Assembly (NCBI RefSeq): GCF_028767185.1
Contig: NZ_JARACK010000003.1
Span: forward strand, 124,001 to 188,000
DNA: 64,000 nucleotides
Reading direction: 5' to 3'
Source: Mangrovimonas aestuarii
Lineage (GTDB): Bacteria; Bacteroidota; Bacteroidia; Flavobacteriales; Flavobacteriaceae
The translations under genes were made by a program, and so were the position numbers. Below are positions 35,931-44,675 of the stretch, one piece after another. Numbering within the stretch: the stretch's first letter is position 1; every line of letters begins with the position of its first letter. The notes beneath the pieces were generated by a model. The model did not search any database and had not been told where the DNA came from. It was given only the letters and a program-made list of their open reading frames with translations.

Positions 35931-35984
35931 AATCATAGCATTGTTAATTTTTGTTCTTGAAAAAAAATTAACAATGCTATGATT
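35931..35984. repeat. 22-bp perfect inverted repeat
   Basis: 35931-35952 and 35963-35984 are exact reverse complements (arm starts AATCATAGCATTGTTAATTT) with a 10-bp loop. It lies 51 bp beyond the stop of the leftward porin operon. There is no T run outside the stem on either strand, so it is not a standard intrinsic terminator. It may protect the 3' end of the operon mRNA or mark a former insertion. Confidence 0.75.
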
Positions 35985-36035
35985 AGGATACTATACTGGG
36001 TTGTAGTTGAATTACAAATAGTCGATTCTAGAAAA

Positions 36036-37304
36036 CTAAAAAACAATTTGAACTAGGAACTCGGCCACAGTCTGATTAGCCCCCTGGTCTAAATCAATTG
36101 ACCCTACTGCTGCTTGCATTTTTAAATTATGACCTAAAAAATATTTGGTAAAACCAAAGGTATAACTACTAGCCTCAGGTAATAATGAAGCTTCGTTGTC
36201 TTTAAATTCTGGCTCCATGCCCTCATACCTCAAATCAAAACTAAATCCTGATTTAGTGACGTAGCCCAACTGAAAACAATAACTATCTCCCAAAACAAGA
36301 TATTCACTAATTTGCTGGGGAGCCAACAACTCTGTAGCATCAATATCTAAAAAAGGAACACCCAAGTCACTGGCACCGCTACTAGCATATTCTCCCAAAA
36401 AAGAGAATCCTTTATATTTTAGAAGTACATCTGCAAAAAATTGTGAATAATCTGGTAAAAGGTTTTGACCATTACCATCATAGAATAAAAATGCACCATG
36501 ATCCTCACCGTTTGAACCACTCGCTCCATTATTTTCACTTACTGCAGCTCCCACTAAAATTTTAAGAGACTCTTCATGAATGATATCTGCAGTATACTCA
36601 TTATTACCTTCAGAAAAATACCCTAAAGGATAAACATCCAACCGAGCACCAATTTTCAAGCCTCCCAAATCAGCATCACGAGAATCTTGCCCAAAAGAAT
36701 TTCTTCCATCACCAGAAGTAACTGCAAAGCTAGGAGCAATACCAATTTTACTACCAAACTTACCTTCCACAAACAGTCCAAATTCACGCCCTGTATTACT
36801 GTATAACCTACTGAGGTAACTTCTATCAGTAAATTGAAGTTTATCTTCTCTGTACAACATTTCTCGATTATTAAGGAATGTTTGCTTTTGCCCTCCTGTA
36901 ATGGTTAACCATTGAAAAGGGTGATACGCTATCCAGGCATCCAAAAGGGATTGGCTTAAACTAAAATCTGTTTGAATTAAAAAACTTACTTTCTCCTTAA
37001 CAGCTTTACCCCCAACAATTAAATAGGTTCGCTTTGAGTTGAATTCATATTCCGCATCCATATCCTCTATCTTTTCATAATTTACAGCTGGCTGAATGAA
37101 TCCTCCTAAATTAAACTGATAGGCCCCTTCATTAAAAGAAAAATTTAATCCTTCACCTAGTTTAAAGTTTGCTTGGTTTTTAAGGGTATACTGGACTTCT
37201 TGATATTCCTGACCTTCTTCAAGCTCTTGGGGTTCTTGAGCACTTAAAACGTTTATGCCGAATAATATGAATAGGAAAATTGATTTTTTAATAATTGATT
37301 GCAT
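36036..37304 (-). CDS. Porin (phosphate-selective porin O/P-like), last gene of the island operon
   Basis: 422 residues with a signal peptide (KSIFLFILFGINVLSAQ). The mature part has the OprO/P-like order: SFNEGAYQFNLGGFIQPAVNYEKIED, FNSKRTYLIVGGKAVKEKVSFLIQTDFS, LLDAWIAYHPFQWLTITGGQKQTFLNNRE, and a C-terminal strand ending in VQIVF with terminal Phe. It would be an outer-membrane channel. It resembles the porin at 38849 in pattern, so the two are paralogues. It begins 1 bp after the carboxypeptidase gene, so it is in the operon. Confidence 0.88.
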   Translation of the reverse strand: MQSIIKKSIFLFILFGINVLSAQEPQELEEGQEYQEVQYTLKNQANFKLGEGLNFSFNEGAYQFNLGGFIQPAVNYEKIEDMDAEYEFNSKRTYLIVGGKAVKEKVSFLIQTDFSLSQSLLDAWIAYHPFQWLTITGGQKQTFLNNREMLYREDKLQFTDRSYLSRLYSNTGREFGLFVEGKFGSKIGIAPSFAVTSGDGRNSFGQDSRDADLGGLKIGARLDVYPLGYFSEGNNEYTADIIHEESLKILVGAAVSENNGASGSNGEDHGAFLFYDGNGQNLLPDYSQFFADVLLKYKGFSFLGEYASSGASDLGVPFLDIDATELLAPQQISEYLVLGDSYCFQLGYVTKSGFSFDLRYEGMEPEFKDNEASLLPEASSYTFGFTKYFLGHNLKMQAAVGSIDLDQGANQTVAEFLVQIVF

Positions 37305-37305
37305 A

Positions 37306-38847
37306 TTAATTCTTTTTAGATAATCTGTATATAGGTAATTCTTGATTATATTTTACTTTTAAAACTCCAAAGCTTACAAAGCCGTTTAAAGCCTCTGGCT
37401 CTAATAGTTCTGTTAGTAATGGGGCATTTTTTTGATCTGTTGAAATAAAATATGTTCCTACTGGAAAAACCAATGATTTTTTAACAAGTTTAGTCTTTAC
37501 AGATTGACGAATCATTTTCTCATAAGGCTTATCTTCCTTATCAAAATCTATCACTTTATAACAATCAACATTAAACTCCGTTTCTTCACCTAACACATTA
37601 GTTTTTATCCCTAAGGTGTTTAATTTTTCAATTAGATTTTCGTACTTTTTGTCAATTATATAAGCTTGAGGCTTATCCCTAACCAATTCAGGACTAGACT
37701 CTAAAGCATTTCTTATCATCACATTCATATCAATAATCTCTTTAGTATCTAAATCTAGAACCTCTATACTACCTTCTTGAACTTTTCGTTTACTAGTTAC
37801 CGTACTTTTTATTTCGGTGGTTATTGCCTTATCTATTTCAGATTTAACTAGCGTTACATTTTCATAAGCTGACTTTAAATAAGATATTCCTACTAGATAG
37901 GTAGTCGCTATTCGGCGCTGAAATGAGGTTCTTCCTAGATTTACGCCTCTCACTTCTATTAAAGTAGAAACGGCATTTGTTAATGCATAAGAAGTCGCAC
38001 TTGATCTGGCGTTTATTGAGCCAAGGTTAAAGTGAATATCTCCATAGTAATCTGTAGTGGACATATAATCATGATACCTAAGGTTATTTTCATCAAGAAT
38101 CTCTCTTGCATTTTTCACAAACACAGACTTCGTTAAATCTTTCATGTTTTCAGGAACATTAAGGTTTCCTGAATATAAAAACATAATATCATACACTGAG
38201 GCTATACCAAAAGACCCCATCTTAGAAAAGTCACGACGAAAGGCATTATACTCATGAAAATCAACAACCACTTCTGGATTAAATGCAGAAGCAGCTTCTT
38301 TTAGAACAATAGTTTCCGGCGCCATTAGTTTAGTTTGGTCACGGTTTAAATCCAACCCATTAGCCGCATAACGACTGTGCTTGAGATAGCCATCAATATT
38401 TGCCATAGGAATCACTGCTAGCTCAATCCTATCCAACAAGTACCTACAATCGTTTTTGTTTAATAAACTGTGTAACAGATATAGCAACCCTTCTGTGCTT
38501 GCAGGTTCGTTACCGTGAAGCCCTCCCTGCATCCAAACCTTTATTTTTTCCTTGTCTGAATCTGGATTTGTGAGCTTAACTAAAGGAATTTTATACCCTT
38601 TCTGACTCTCACCAATAAAAGTCATTTCGACCTTATCTGGGTAAGTTTCTTTAAGCGAACTTATAAACTGAATTAGCTCATCATAATTGGTAAATCCTCT
38701 TTTTTTCTTTAGTGCTGGCGTTACTAGACCCAAGGTATCCGCATCCTTAAAATATCGCTCGGTAATCTTCTTAGATTGAGGATTAAGTTGTGAAACAGCA
38801 GGTATTACATATAAAAAACAGAGAAATACTAGACTAATTTTTTTCAT
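37306..38847 (-). CDS. Secreted M14 zinc carboxypeptidase
   Basis: 513 residues with a signal peptide (MKKISLVFLCFLYVIPAVSQ). M14 metallocarboxypeptidase residues are all present: zinc ligands His111 and Glu114 (GGLHGNEP), Asn168-Arg169 (LDLNRDQ), the third zinc ligand His198 (DFHEY), and the catalytic Glu298 (IEVRG). It should trim C-terminal amino acids from peptides in the periplasm. The C-terminal 130 residues are of unknown role. It sits between two porin genes with 1-bp gaps, suggesting peptide import and trimming work together. Confidence 0.93.
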   Translation of the reverse strand: MKKISLVFLCFLYVIPAVSQLNPQSKKITERYFKDADTLGLVTPALKKKRGFTNYDELIQFISSLKETYPDKVEMTFIGESQKGYKIPLVKLTNPDSDKEKIKVWMQGGLHGNEPASTEGLLYLLHSLLNKNDCRYLLDRIELAVIPMANIDGYLKHSRYAANGLDLNRDQTKLMAPETIVLKEAASAFNPEVVVDFHEYNAFRRDFSKMGSFGIASVYDIMFLYSGNLNVPENMKDLTKSVFVKNAREILDENNLRYHDYMSTTDYYGDIHFNLGSINARSSATSYALTNAVSTLIEVRGVNLGRTSFQRRIATTYLVGISYLKSAYENVTLVKSEIDKAITTEIKSTVTSKRKVQEGSIEVLDLDTKEIIDMNVMIRNALESSPELVRDKPQAYIIDKKYENLIEKLNTLGIKTNVLGEETEFNVDCYKVIDFDKEDKPYEKMIRQSVKTKLVKKSLVFPVGTYFISTDQKNAPLLTELLEPEALNGFVSFGVLKVKYNQELPIYRLSKKN

Positions 38848-38848
38848 C

Positions 38849-40150
38849 TTAAAAGGAAAAGGTTAACATTAATCGTGCAATCCACTCATTACCATCAATA
38901 GGGTTGCTATTAAAATCATTGATAGTATCCCCTTCAATGTATGTAAATGAAGTTTGTATTTTAGCACCATAGTTCCTGGCTAAGTATTTAGTTACTCCAA
39001 TGGTGTAATAATTAGGCCTACTATAGAAGGTTCCATTATTTAAAAAAGAATGTTCATCTGCCTCCAAATGGGTGAATCTTGCATCAACAGAGTATCCACT
39101 TTTAAACAAATAACCCATTTGTATATTATACCCTTCCCCAAGCATCATTCTACCTTTCACGTAGTTTTCAACATCCTGAATACCATTAACCTCAAACGTA
39201 GTGGAAACCGTCCCATCATTTCTCACACGTTGAGTAATATCTGAAGGAACAGACGCAGTTGTTTTCACAAATTCTCCTAAAGCAGAAAACCCGAGATATT
39301 TGAAAAGGAAATCAACTCCAAATTTGGTATAATCAGGCAGAGATTCCTCATCAGAATCATTAAGATAAATTATAGCGCCACTTTCCCGCCCACGCCTACT
39401 GCTCATACCATTATTAAGACTATAGTTAACCCCAACCACTAATTTAGGCGACCGCTCCCTGACAACATCTACTTGTCTAAACTGCCCGAAATTTGTAAAC
39501 AAACCAAATGGCAAAAAGTCTACCCTACCACCTACTTTTAAACCTCCATGATCTTTGCCAAACACATTTCGACCATCACCATTTGTTAACACAAAATAGG
39601 GTTTTAGAAAAGTTCCTCCCCCTGTTCTAAATCGGCCTTGCATGAATAAACCAAATTCACGAATAGATGCAAAAGCCGAAGTTACTCTGCTACGCTCAAT
39701 CAATTGTAAAGCATAAGAATTCATAAATAACTCTCTATTATCTGTATAGGTTGAGCGTTGCCCAAAAGAAACATTGATTCTATTTGTAATACTATACGAA
39801 ACATAAGCATCCATCAAGTAACTATCTGCCGCATCATCAACTTCAGAAGACCCACTTAAATCAGCTTGAAACCTGTAAGAAAACCTTTTGTTACTAGAAT
39901 TCCCCTCAATTCTCAATCGAGCTCGACGCATCCTAAACCTGTTTTGATTATCTAGCTCCTCTACATCCGTATAACTCTTGGTTTCTGCATAAGGTTGTAA
40001 ATAGCCACTAATTTTAAGTTCTTTACCATCTTCTGTACTAAACTGCAGACCTTCACCAAACGAATAGGTATTCAAGCGAATATTTTGCCCTTGTATTTGA
40101 TGAATCAAAAACAAAAAACCAATTAATGGCAATAATTTATATTGTTTCAT
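38849..40150 (-). CDS. Porin (OprO/P-like), island operon
   Basis: About 433 residues from MKQYKLLPLIGFLFLI at 40150, which starts a clean signal peptide; an ATG at 40177 would overlap iadA by 17 bp. Mature strands (KISGYLQPYAETKSYTD, FRMRRARLRIEGNSSNKRFSYRFQADLSG, INVSFGQRSTYTDNRELF) and the terminal RLMLTFSF mark an outer-membrane barrel of the phosphate-selective porin type. It lies between iadA and the carboxypeptidase gene. Confidence 0.88.
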   Translation of the reverse strand: MKQYKLLPLIGFLFLIHQIQGQNIRLNTYSFGEGLQFSTEDGKELKISGYLQPYAETKSYTDVEELDNQNRFRMRRARLRIEGNSSNKRFSYRFQADLSGSSEVDDAADSYLMDAYVSYSITNRINVSFGQRSTYTDNRELFMNSYALQLIERSRVTSAFASIREFGLFMQGRFRTGGGTFLKPYFVLTNGDGRNVFGKDHGGLKVGGRVDFLPFGLFTNFGQFRQVDVVRERSPKLVVGVNYSLNNGMSSRRGRESGAIIYLNDSDEESLPDYTKFGVDFLFKYLGFSALGEFVKTTASVPSDITQRVRNDGTVSTTFEVNGIQDVENYVKGRMMLGEGYNIQMGYLFKSGYSVDARFTHLEADEHSFLNNGTFYSRPNYYTIGVTKYLARNYGAKIQTSFTYIEGDTINDFNSNPIDGNEWIARLMLTFSF

Positions 40151-40160
40151 ATTAATGCTG

Positions 40161-41312
40161 TTATTTCTTGGTTTCAAAATTTCCTTTTACCAATATTTTG
40201 GAGTCACTCATCATTTGTTGACCTCTTGCAAAAACATCCTTTAGTTCAAACTCAGTATTAAATGCGCATAAATCAGCATCACAGCCAACAGCAATCCTAC
40301 CCTTATTTTTTAGACCTAAATTTGTTGCTGGATTAGTAGTTATTAACCTAAAAGCATCACCTATTTTTACCCCACCCAGTTTAATCAAATGTATAACCTG
40401 TTCTAAATTTTGATCAATGGGAGCCTTTTTTACACCAATCTGCCTTCCCTTATTATCAAAAACCGATAAACCAGCATGTCCATCTGAACTAAAGCTCATT
40501 TTATCAATAGACACCCCTCGCTCAAGAGCATATTGTACAGATTTATATGGATCAGTGTATTTTGAAGCACCTGTAGTTATATCAATTATTCCTCCAAGCT
40601 TGGCAAATTCAATTGCCTGATCAAAGAGTTCTTTTGTTCTCCCCACATGTGTGGGAGAAATGTGCTCAATGGGAAACTGATACGTTTCAACTAAATCAAA
40701 CAGTATATCCATTTTGGTATTTAAGTTACCCAAATGGATATGTAAGATTCCTTTTTTATTTCCTATGAATCCTCCAACCCTGACTTCCCTAAGCTTTCTC
40801 AACAACTCCCTAGAAGTAGGATACGATGAACGCACATCGCTAATTGCTATTTTGCACCCAAGAACATTGTCAACAAATATCATATCCCCTTGAATACTGT
40901 CTGTGATAGTTACTGAATCTACTCCATAATAACCACAAAACATATAGGCAGAAATCCCCTCCTGCTCTAAGGCCTTGGCTTTACTAAATAAACTTCGAAT
41001 ATTTCTAGCTGTTCCATCGGTACCCAATAAGCCTACCACTGTTGTTGTACCACATGAAATTAACTCACTTAATGTTACCTCAGGAGTCATGGATGAGAAT
41101 CCATTTTTACCTCCAGCACCTGTAATATGAATATGCTGGTCAATAAGCCCAGGAGTCACAATTTTCCCACTGAAATCCAAAACTTTAGCAAACTCTCGAC
41201 AGCCATCTAAATTATCTGAAACAGCTATTATTTTTTCACCAGATATTAAAATATCCTGATTACCCAAGGACTCAGGAGTATATAAATCTGCGTTTTTTAT
41301 TAATGTTAGCAT
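40161..41312 (-). CDS. iadA: Isoaspartyl dipeptidase (beta-aspartyl-peptidase)
   Basis: 383 residues of the amidohydrolase superfamily with no signal peptide, so cytoplasmic. Binuclear-metal residues fit IadA: His60 and His62 (DQHIHITG), the carboxylated Lys154 (LGCKIAISDVRSS), His193 (HLGN), His222 (SPTHVGRT) and Asp277 (SFSSDGHAG). The enzyme cleaves the isoaspartyl bond of beta-Asp-X dipeptides, releasing aspartate. It lies 4 bp after a DcuC-type transporter gene. This is the key to the substrate of the operon. Confidence 0.95.
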   Translation of the reverse strand: MLTLIKNADLYTPESLGNQDILISGEKIIAVSDNLDGCREFAKVLDFSGKIVTPGLIDQHIHITGAGGKNGFSSMTPEVTLSELISCGTTTVVGLLGTDGTARNIRSLFSKAKALEQEGISAYMFCGYYGVDSVTITDSIQGDMIFVDNVLGCKIAISDVRSSYPTSRELLRKLREVRVGGFIGNKKGILHIHLGNLNTKMDILFDLVETYQFPIEHISPTHVGRTKELFDQAIEFAKLGGIIDITTGASKYTDPYKSVQYALERGVSIDKMSFSSDGHAGLSVFDNKGRQIGVKKAPIDQNLEQVIHLIKLGGVKIGDAFRLITTNPATNLGLKNKGRIAVGCDADLCAFNTEFELKDVFARGQQMMSDSKILVKGNFETKK

Positions 41313-41316
41313 AGAA

Positions 41317-42684
41317 TTATAAAAAATGAAAACAAAGCATTACTATCAACGCTACTGTTAAAGGAATTAAGTTTCGTTTTACTATTGCGAGAGTTGAAAC
41401 ACCTGCAATTTCAGAAACAGCTATAATAACCCCTGCAACAGGAGAAACCGTTCTCCCCATAGAAGCCGATAATTGCATTGGTAAAATAATTGAAGTGCTT
41501 TTCACACCTAGTTTAGTTGCAATCTTTGGAACCAAAGGGCCAAAAGCAAAAAATGATGCATTACCACTCCCCATAAGCATTGAGGCTAGAAAGATCATAA
41601 CGGTCATTACAATACCTATTCCAATAGCCCCTAAGCCCATACTAGTAGAAATATTGATTAGCCCATCTATAAACCCTAGACTAATCAAACCCTTTGCAAA
41701 AATATCTGCAGCAATAATAAGAGTTACAACGGTTTTAAAAATATCTCCCATACCTCCCCAAAATATTTTGAAGGATCCCAATACCACCTTTACACTTTTT
41801 GTCCTTATAAGCTCAAAAAGCATAGCTATAAACAAACTAATAAACATGGCTGTAGTAGTATCCAGCGTTATAGGCCTAGAAAAAAAGTTAAACAACTCAG
41901 AAAATACAATGAGTAAGATTATCGGAAGTACTGGTATTACGGCATAAATAAGCGGTACAGCCAATGGCTTCTCCTCTACTTTTTTATGTACTGTATTATT
42001 TGTCTCCACATCTTTTGCGTCAAAATAACGATTGACGAAGAAATAAGTAATCATCATAGAAACACTTAAGGGTAAGACTAATAAGATCTGATGATCTAAA
42101 AAGTATGTGATAACATCTATTTTTGCAATACTAGTGGCACTGACAGTAATAGCCGATGCCGGCCCCATACCAAACGCCGTACTTGCAGTAATTACAGATA
42201 CTGCAGACAACCTACTTACTCCAATATTAATTAGTATAGGAAAAAGTGAAGCCATAAGCAACAGCCCTAAGCCGGCAGCAGAGGGTATTGCCACAAACAA
42301 AATTTGACCAATAGGAATCACCAACGATGCCGCCACGTAGGGATGAGACTTAAACCATTTCAGTGGTTTCATAGAAACATGTACAAGAGCATTAGAAGCA
42401 TCTATTTTACCAATATAAGCAACGAATCCGCCAATAGCCATAATCATAAGCCCTACTCCGGCATTGGTCTTGGAAAACGACTCCTTAATGTATCTAAACA
42501 AATCAAATATTGAAAACCCTGTAGGTTTTTGCAGTGCTGGCATTTTTTGCTCTAAAACCATAGAAACACCCAGCATTAACAAACCCGAAATAATAAGCAC
42601 AGCATGAGGGTGGTACTTTTTTAGTAGCAACCATGCAGCAGCAGCGATAAAAACTAACGATATTATTGGCCCGAATCCATCCAT
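41317..42684 (-). CDS. DcuC-type C4-dicarboxylate/aspartate transporter
   Basis: 455 residues with about twelve hydrophobic segments. The text FKSHPYVAASLVIPIGQILFVAIPSAAGLGLLLMASLFPIL and GMGPASAITVSATSIAKID are characteristic of the DcuC/YfcC-like anion transporters. Family members move C4-dicarboxylates such as fumarate, succinate and aspartate across the inner membrane. Directly before iadA and 9 bp after the LTD lipoprotein gene, it would handle the aspartate-derived product or import the dipeptide. The substrate is inference. Confidence 0.85.
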   Translation of the reverse strand: MDGFGPIISLVFIAAAAWLLLKKYHPHAVLIISGLLMLGVSMVLEQKMPALQKPTGFSIFDLFRYIKESFSKTNAGVGLMIMAIGGFVAYIGKIDASNALVHVSMKPLKWFKSHPYVAASLVIPIGQILFVAIPSAAGLGLLLMASLFPILINIGVSRLSAVSVITASTAFGMGPASAITVSATSIAKIDVITYFLDHQILLVLPLSVSMMITYFFVNRYFDAKDVETNNTVHKKVEEKPLAVPLIYAVIPVLPIILLIVFSELFNFFSRPITLDTTTAMFISLFIAMLFELIRTKSVKVVLGSFKIFWGGMGDIFKTVVTLIIAADIFAKGLISLGFIDGLINISTSMGLGAIGIGIVMTVMIFLASMLMGSGNASFFAFGPLVPKIATKLGVKSTSIILPMQLSASMGRTVSPVAGVIIAVSEIAGVSTLAIVKRNLIPLTVALIVMLCFHFL

Positions 42685-42693
42685 AATACCAAC

Positions 42694-43701
42694 TTAAAAT
42701 GAAGTACCATCTACCTTAGTTCCTGGTGAAAACAATGCTCCATTAGCCTCGTCTATCCCTGCATGTTGGACAAATTCTCCGGTAATATCTGGATTTCGCG
42801 TATAAGATTCATTCGGATTATCAGATAGAACTTCTACATCAAATGTTACAACAACATTACCATCTGCATCCTGAACGGTTACAAAATCACCTGCATTATT
42901 CATGTTCAGCAACCCCTCTGAAGCGGTTTGAACTAATGCTCCTCCAAACGTTCCTGTTGGTGTGCCTCCACCAAAAACAACAATAGCACTATTTGACGGA
43001 ACAATTGTCCCTGTAGGGAAAGTATGTCTTAAAGTCTCTGCATCTGAAATTGTATAACCACTTATATCTAAATCTGGTCCTGAATTAAAAAACTCTATAA
43101 ATTCATCTTCATTAGGTTCCCTAACACCATCACCGTTGGCATCTCCATCTAATTCTGGAGCTGGGTCATAATTTACCTCATTAATGATAAAGCCAAGAAA
43201 TGGACACCCATTATTATCTGCTGGACCAGGAGTATCCGGACATTCATCCTCTGAGTCAACAACACCATCATTATCTGAGTCAGAATCTGCATCCAAAACA
43301 TCAATATTGATTTCGAAACTTGTTAATGAAACAAAATTTTCATTCTCTCCAACTATAATTATTATGGTTTCAATTTCCTCTACCATATTATCTTGGACGC
43401 CCATTATTAGAATTTGCCCAGAACTATCACCTGAATCTATTTCGATAGAATTTGCAGATGATTCATAATCTTCATTCAATGTGGCAGACCCTTCAAAGGT
43501 TAAAGGAATGGATATATTTTTTGGAGCTGGAGCGTTTAAGGTTGCCGTTAAAATAACAACACCATCAGTTTCACTCAAACTTGTATCACTTACACCTACC
43601 TCTACAAGAGAGGGATCGACATCATCTGTTGAACATGACAAGAATACAGACAAAACAAAAAATATCGCAGGTATTTTAAACTTAAAACTGATGGTGCTCA
43701 T
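42694..43701 (-). CDS. Surface lipoprotein with Calx-beta and lamin-tail domains
   Basis: 335 residues. Lipobox FLSCS is followed by TDD, a likely surface-export signal of Bacteroidota lipoproteins. A Calx-beta-like domain (about 30-135, SLSETDGVVILTATLN) is followed by an Asp-rich thrombospondin type 3 Ca2+ repeat (DSDNDGVVDSEDECPDTPG) and a lamin-tail domain (about 168-330, IINEVNYDPAPELDGDANGDG to NPDITGEF). It is likely a calcium-dependent binding protein on the cell surface. Position in the operon suggests substrate capture. Confidence 0.85.
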   Translation of the reverse strand: MSTISFKFKIPAIFFVLSVFLSCSTDDVDPSLVEVGVSDTSLSETDGVVILTATLNAPAPKNISIPLTFEGSATLNEDYESSANSIEIDSGDSSGQILIMGVQDNMVEEIETIIIIVGENENFVSLTSFEINIDVLDADSDSDNDGVVDSEDECPDTPGPADNNGCPFLGFIINEVNYDPAPELDGDANGDGVREPNEDEFIEFFNSGPDLDISGYTISDAETLRHTFPTGTIVPSNSAIVVFGGGTPTGTFGGALVQTASEGLLNMNNAGDFVTVQDADGNVVVTFDVEVLSDNPNESYTRNPDITGEFVQHAGIDEANGALFSPGTKVDGTSF

Positions 43702-43725
43702 CTGTTAAAGGTATTTTTGGGAATA

Positions 43726-44574
43726 TTATTTAATAATTAACTTAGTTGTTTGAAATTGATTATCCACCTCAATTTTCAACAAATAAACTCCAGAATTCAA
43801 ATGACTTACATTTAACACAGAACCACCTTTAGTCTCTTCATAAACAACTCGACCATTAAGATCATAAATGACATATAGTTTTGGCCCTTGAAAAGAGGTC
43901 TCTATATTTAATTGACCATCTGTTACAGGATTTGGAAAAACAGAAAATGAAGAGTTTTTAAATTCTAGAACAGAAAGACTAGGATCCGAAAAAGGATAAG
44001 GACAAGATGATGATGCAGACGTTGTAGTGCCATCATCTGTACAAAAGGCCTCAGCAAAAACCCAGGTTGACCCATTTTTATAAGCCCAGGCATTCTCATA
44101 ATAATCAAAGTTCGGACAAGTTGTTGTCACTCCATCCTCTGACGGCTGACAGTCAACATCCCCAAATGTTTCAATTACAGCTCCGTTAAAAAACAACTCT
44201 ATCGCATCATCACCATTCTGAGTTGCTACATCGGCTTCTATAACAATATCAAACTGGTTTAAGCTTTCCATATAACTTGTCATAGCAGCAGTATCTCTAG
44301 GCAATAAAATATGGTCACCTGCATTTGCAGCCATCACGGGAAAGGTGTATTCCTCTCCATCTGTTCCTCCTCCATTATTTGCAACCCCTATTCCATACAG
44401 ACTTAAATCAGTAATATTGTTTATCACATATAGATGTATAGCTTTTCCTGAGCTTCCTCCTTCAGGAACTGTAAAATCTATAACACCCTTAAGCTCAAGG
44501 TCCTGCCCAAACAAGTTAGCAGAAACAAAGGTCATCGCACTCAATAATAAGAGTAAAAAGTAGTTTTTTTTCAT
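43726..44574 (-). CDS. Secreted protein with lamin-tail-like domain and T9SS sorting domain
   Basis: 282 residues: signal peptide (NYFLLLLLSAMTFVSANLFGQ), a beta-rich domain at about 28-200 that resembles lamin-tail domains (GDDAIELFFNGAVIETFGDVD, ENAWAYKNGSTW), and a C-terminal T9SS sorting domain (FSVFPNPVTDGQLNIETSF to LLKIEVDNQF). It is probably secreted or surface-bound. It is the first gene of the operon, with the paired ATACCAA repeats at 44641-44671 just upstream. Confidence 0.82.
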   Translation of the reverse strand: MKKNYFLLLLLSAMTFVSANLFGQDLELKGVIDFTVPEGGSSGKAIHLYVINNITDLSLYGIGVANNGGGTDGEEYTFPVMAANAGDHILLPRDTAAMTSYMESLNQFDIVIEADVATQNGDDAIELFFNGAVIETFGDVDCQPSEDGVTTTCPNFDYYENAWAYKNGSTWVFAEAFCTDDGTTTSASSSCPYPFSDPSLSVLEFKNSSFSVFPNPVTDGQLNIETSFQGPKLYVIYDLNGRVVYEETKGGSVLNVSHLNSGVYLLKIEVDNQFQTTKLIIK

Positions 44575-44640
44575 AATTAGTGGTTTTAGAAGTAATAATT
44601 AATCAAACTACAATTTAACGAGAAGCTCAGACTACAAAAG

Positions 44641-44671
44641 ATACCAATTGACAAAAAAAAATAATACCAAT
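44641..44671 (-). promoter_or_regulatory. Candidate MocR operator A: direct repeats ATACCAAT
   Basis: ATACCAAT at 44641-44648 and again at 44664-44671, 23 bp from start to start. It lies 66-97 bp upstream of the first ATG of the island operon. The half-site contains ATACCA, the direct repeat bound by the MocR-family regulator GabR. It has the same sequence and register as the pair at 46183-46213. Confidence 0.6.
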
Positions 44672-44675
44672 AAAA

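Noticed and set aside
35700-35984. tRNA-Leu as an integration site for the 36-48.7 kb island
   Set aside because: No integrase gene is present and I see no repeat of the tRNA 3' end at the far side of the island. The visible drop in GC, for example in the MocR gene, is only suggestive.
35931-35984. Intrinsic terminator
   Set aside because: Stem is excellent but no T tract follows it on either strand, unlike the other terminators in this window.
37304-37306. Frameshift or fusion between porin and carboxypeptidase genes
   Set aside because: The 1-bp gaps are normal close packing of intact genes; both have full signal peptides and ends.
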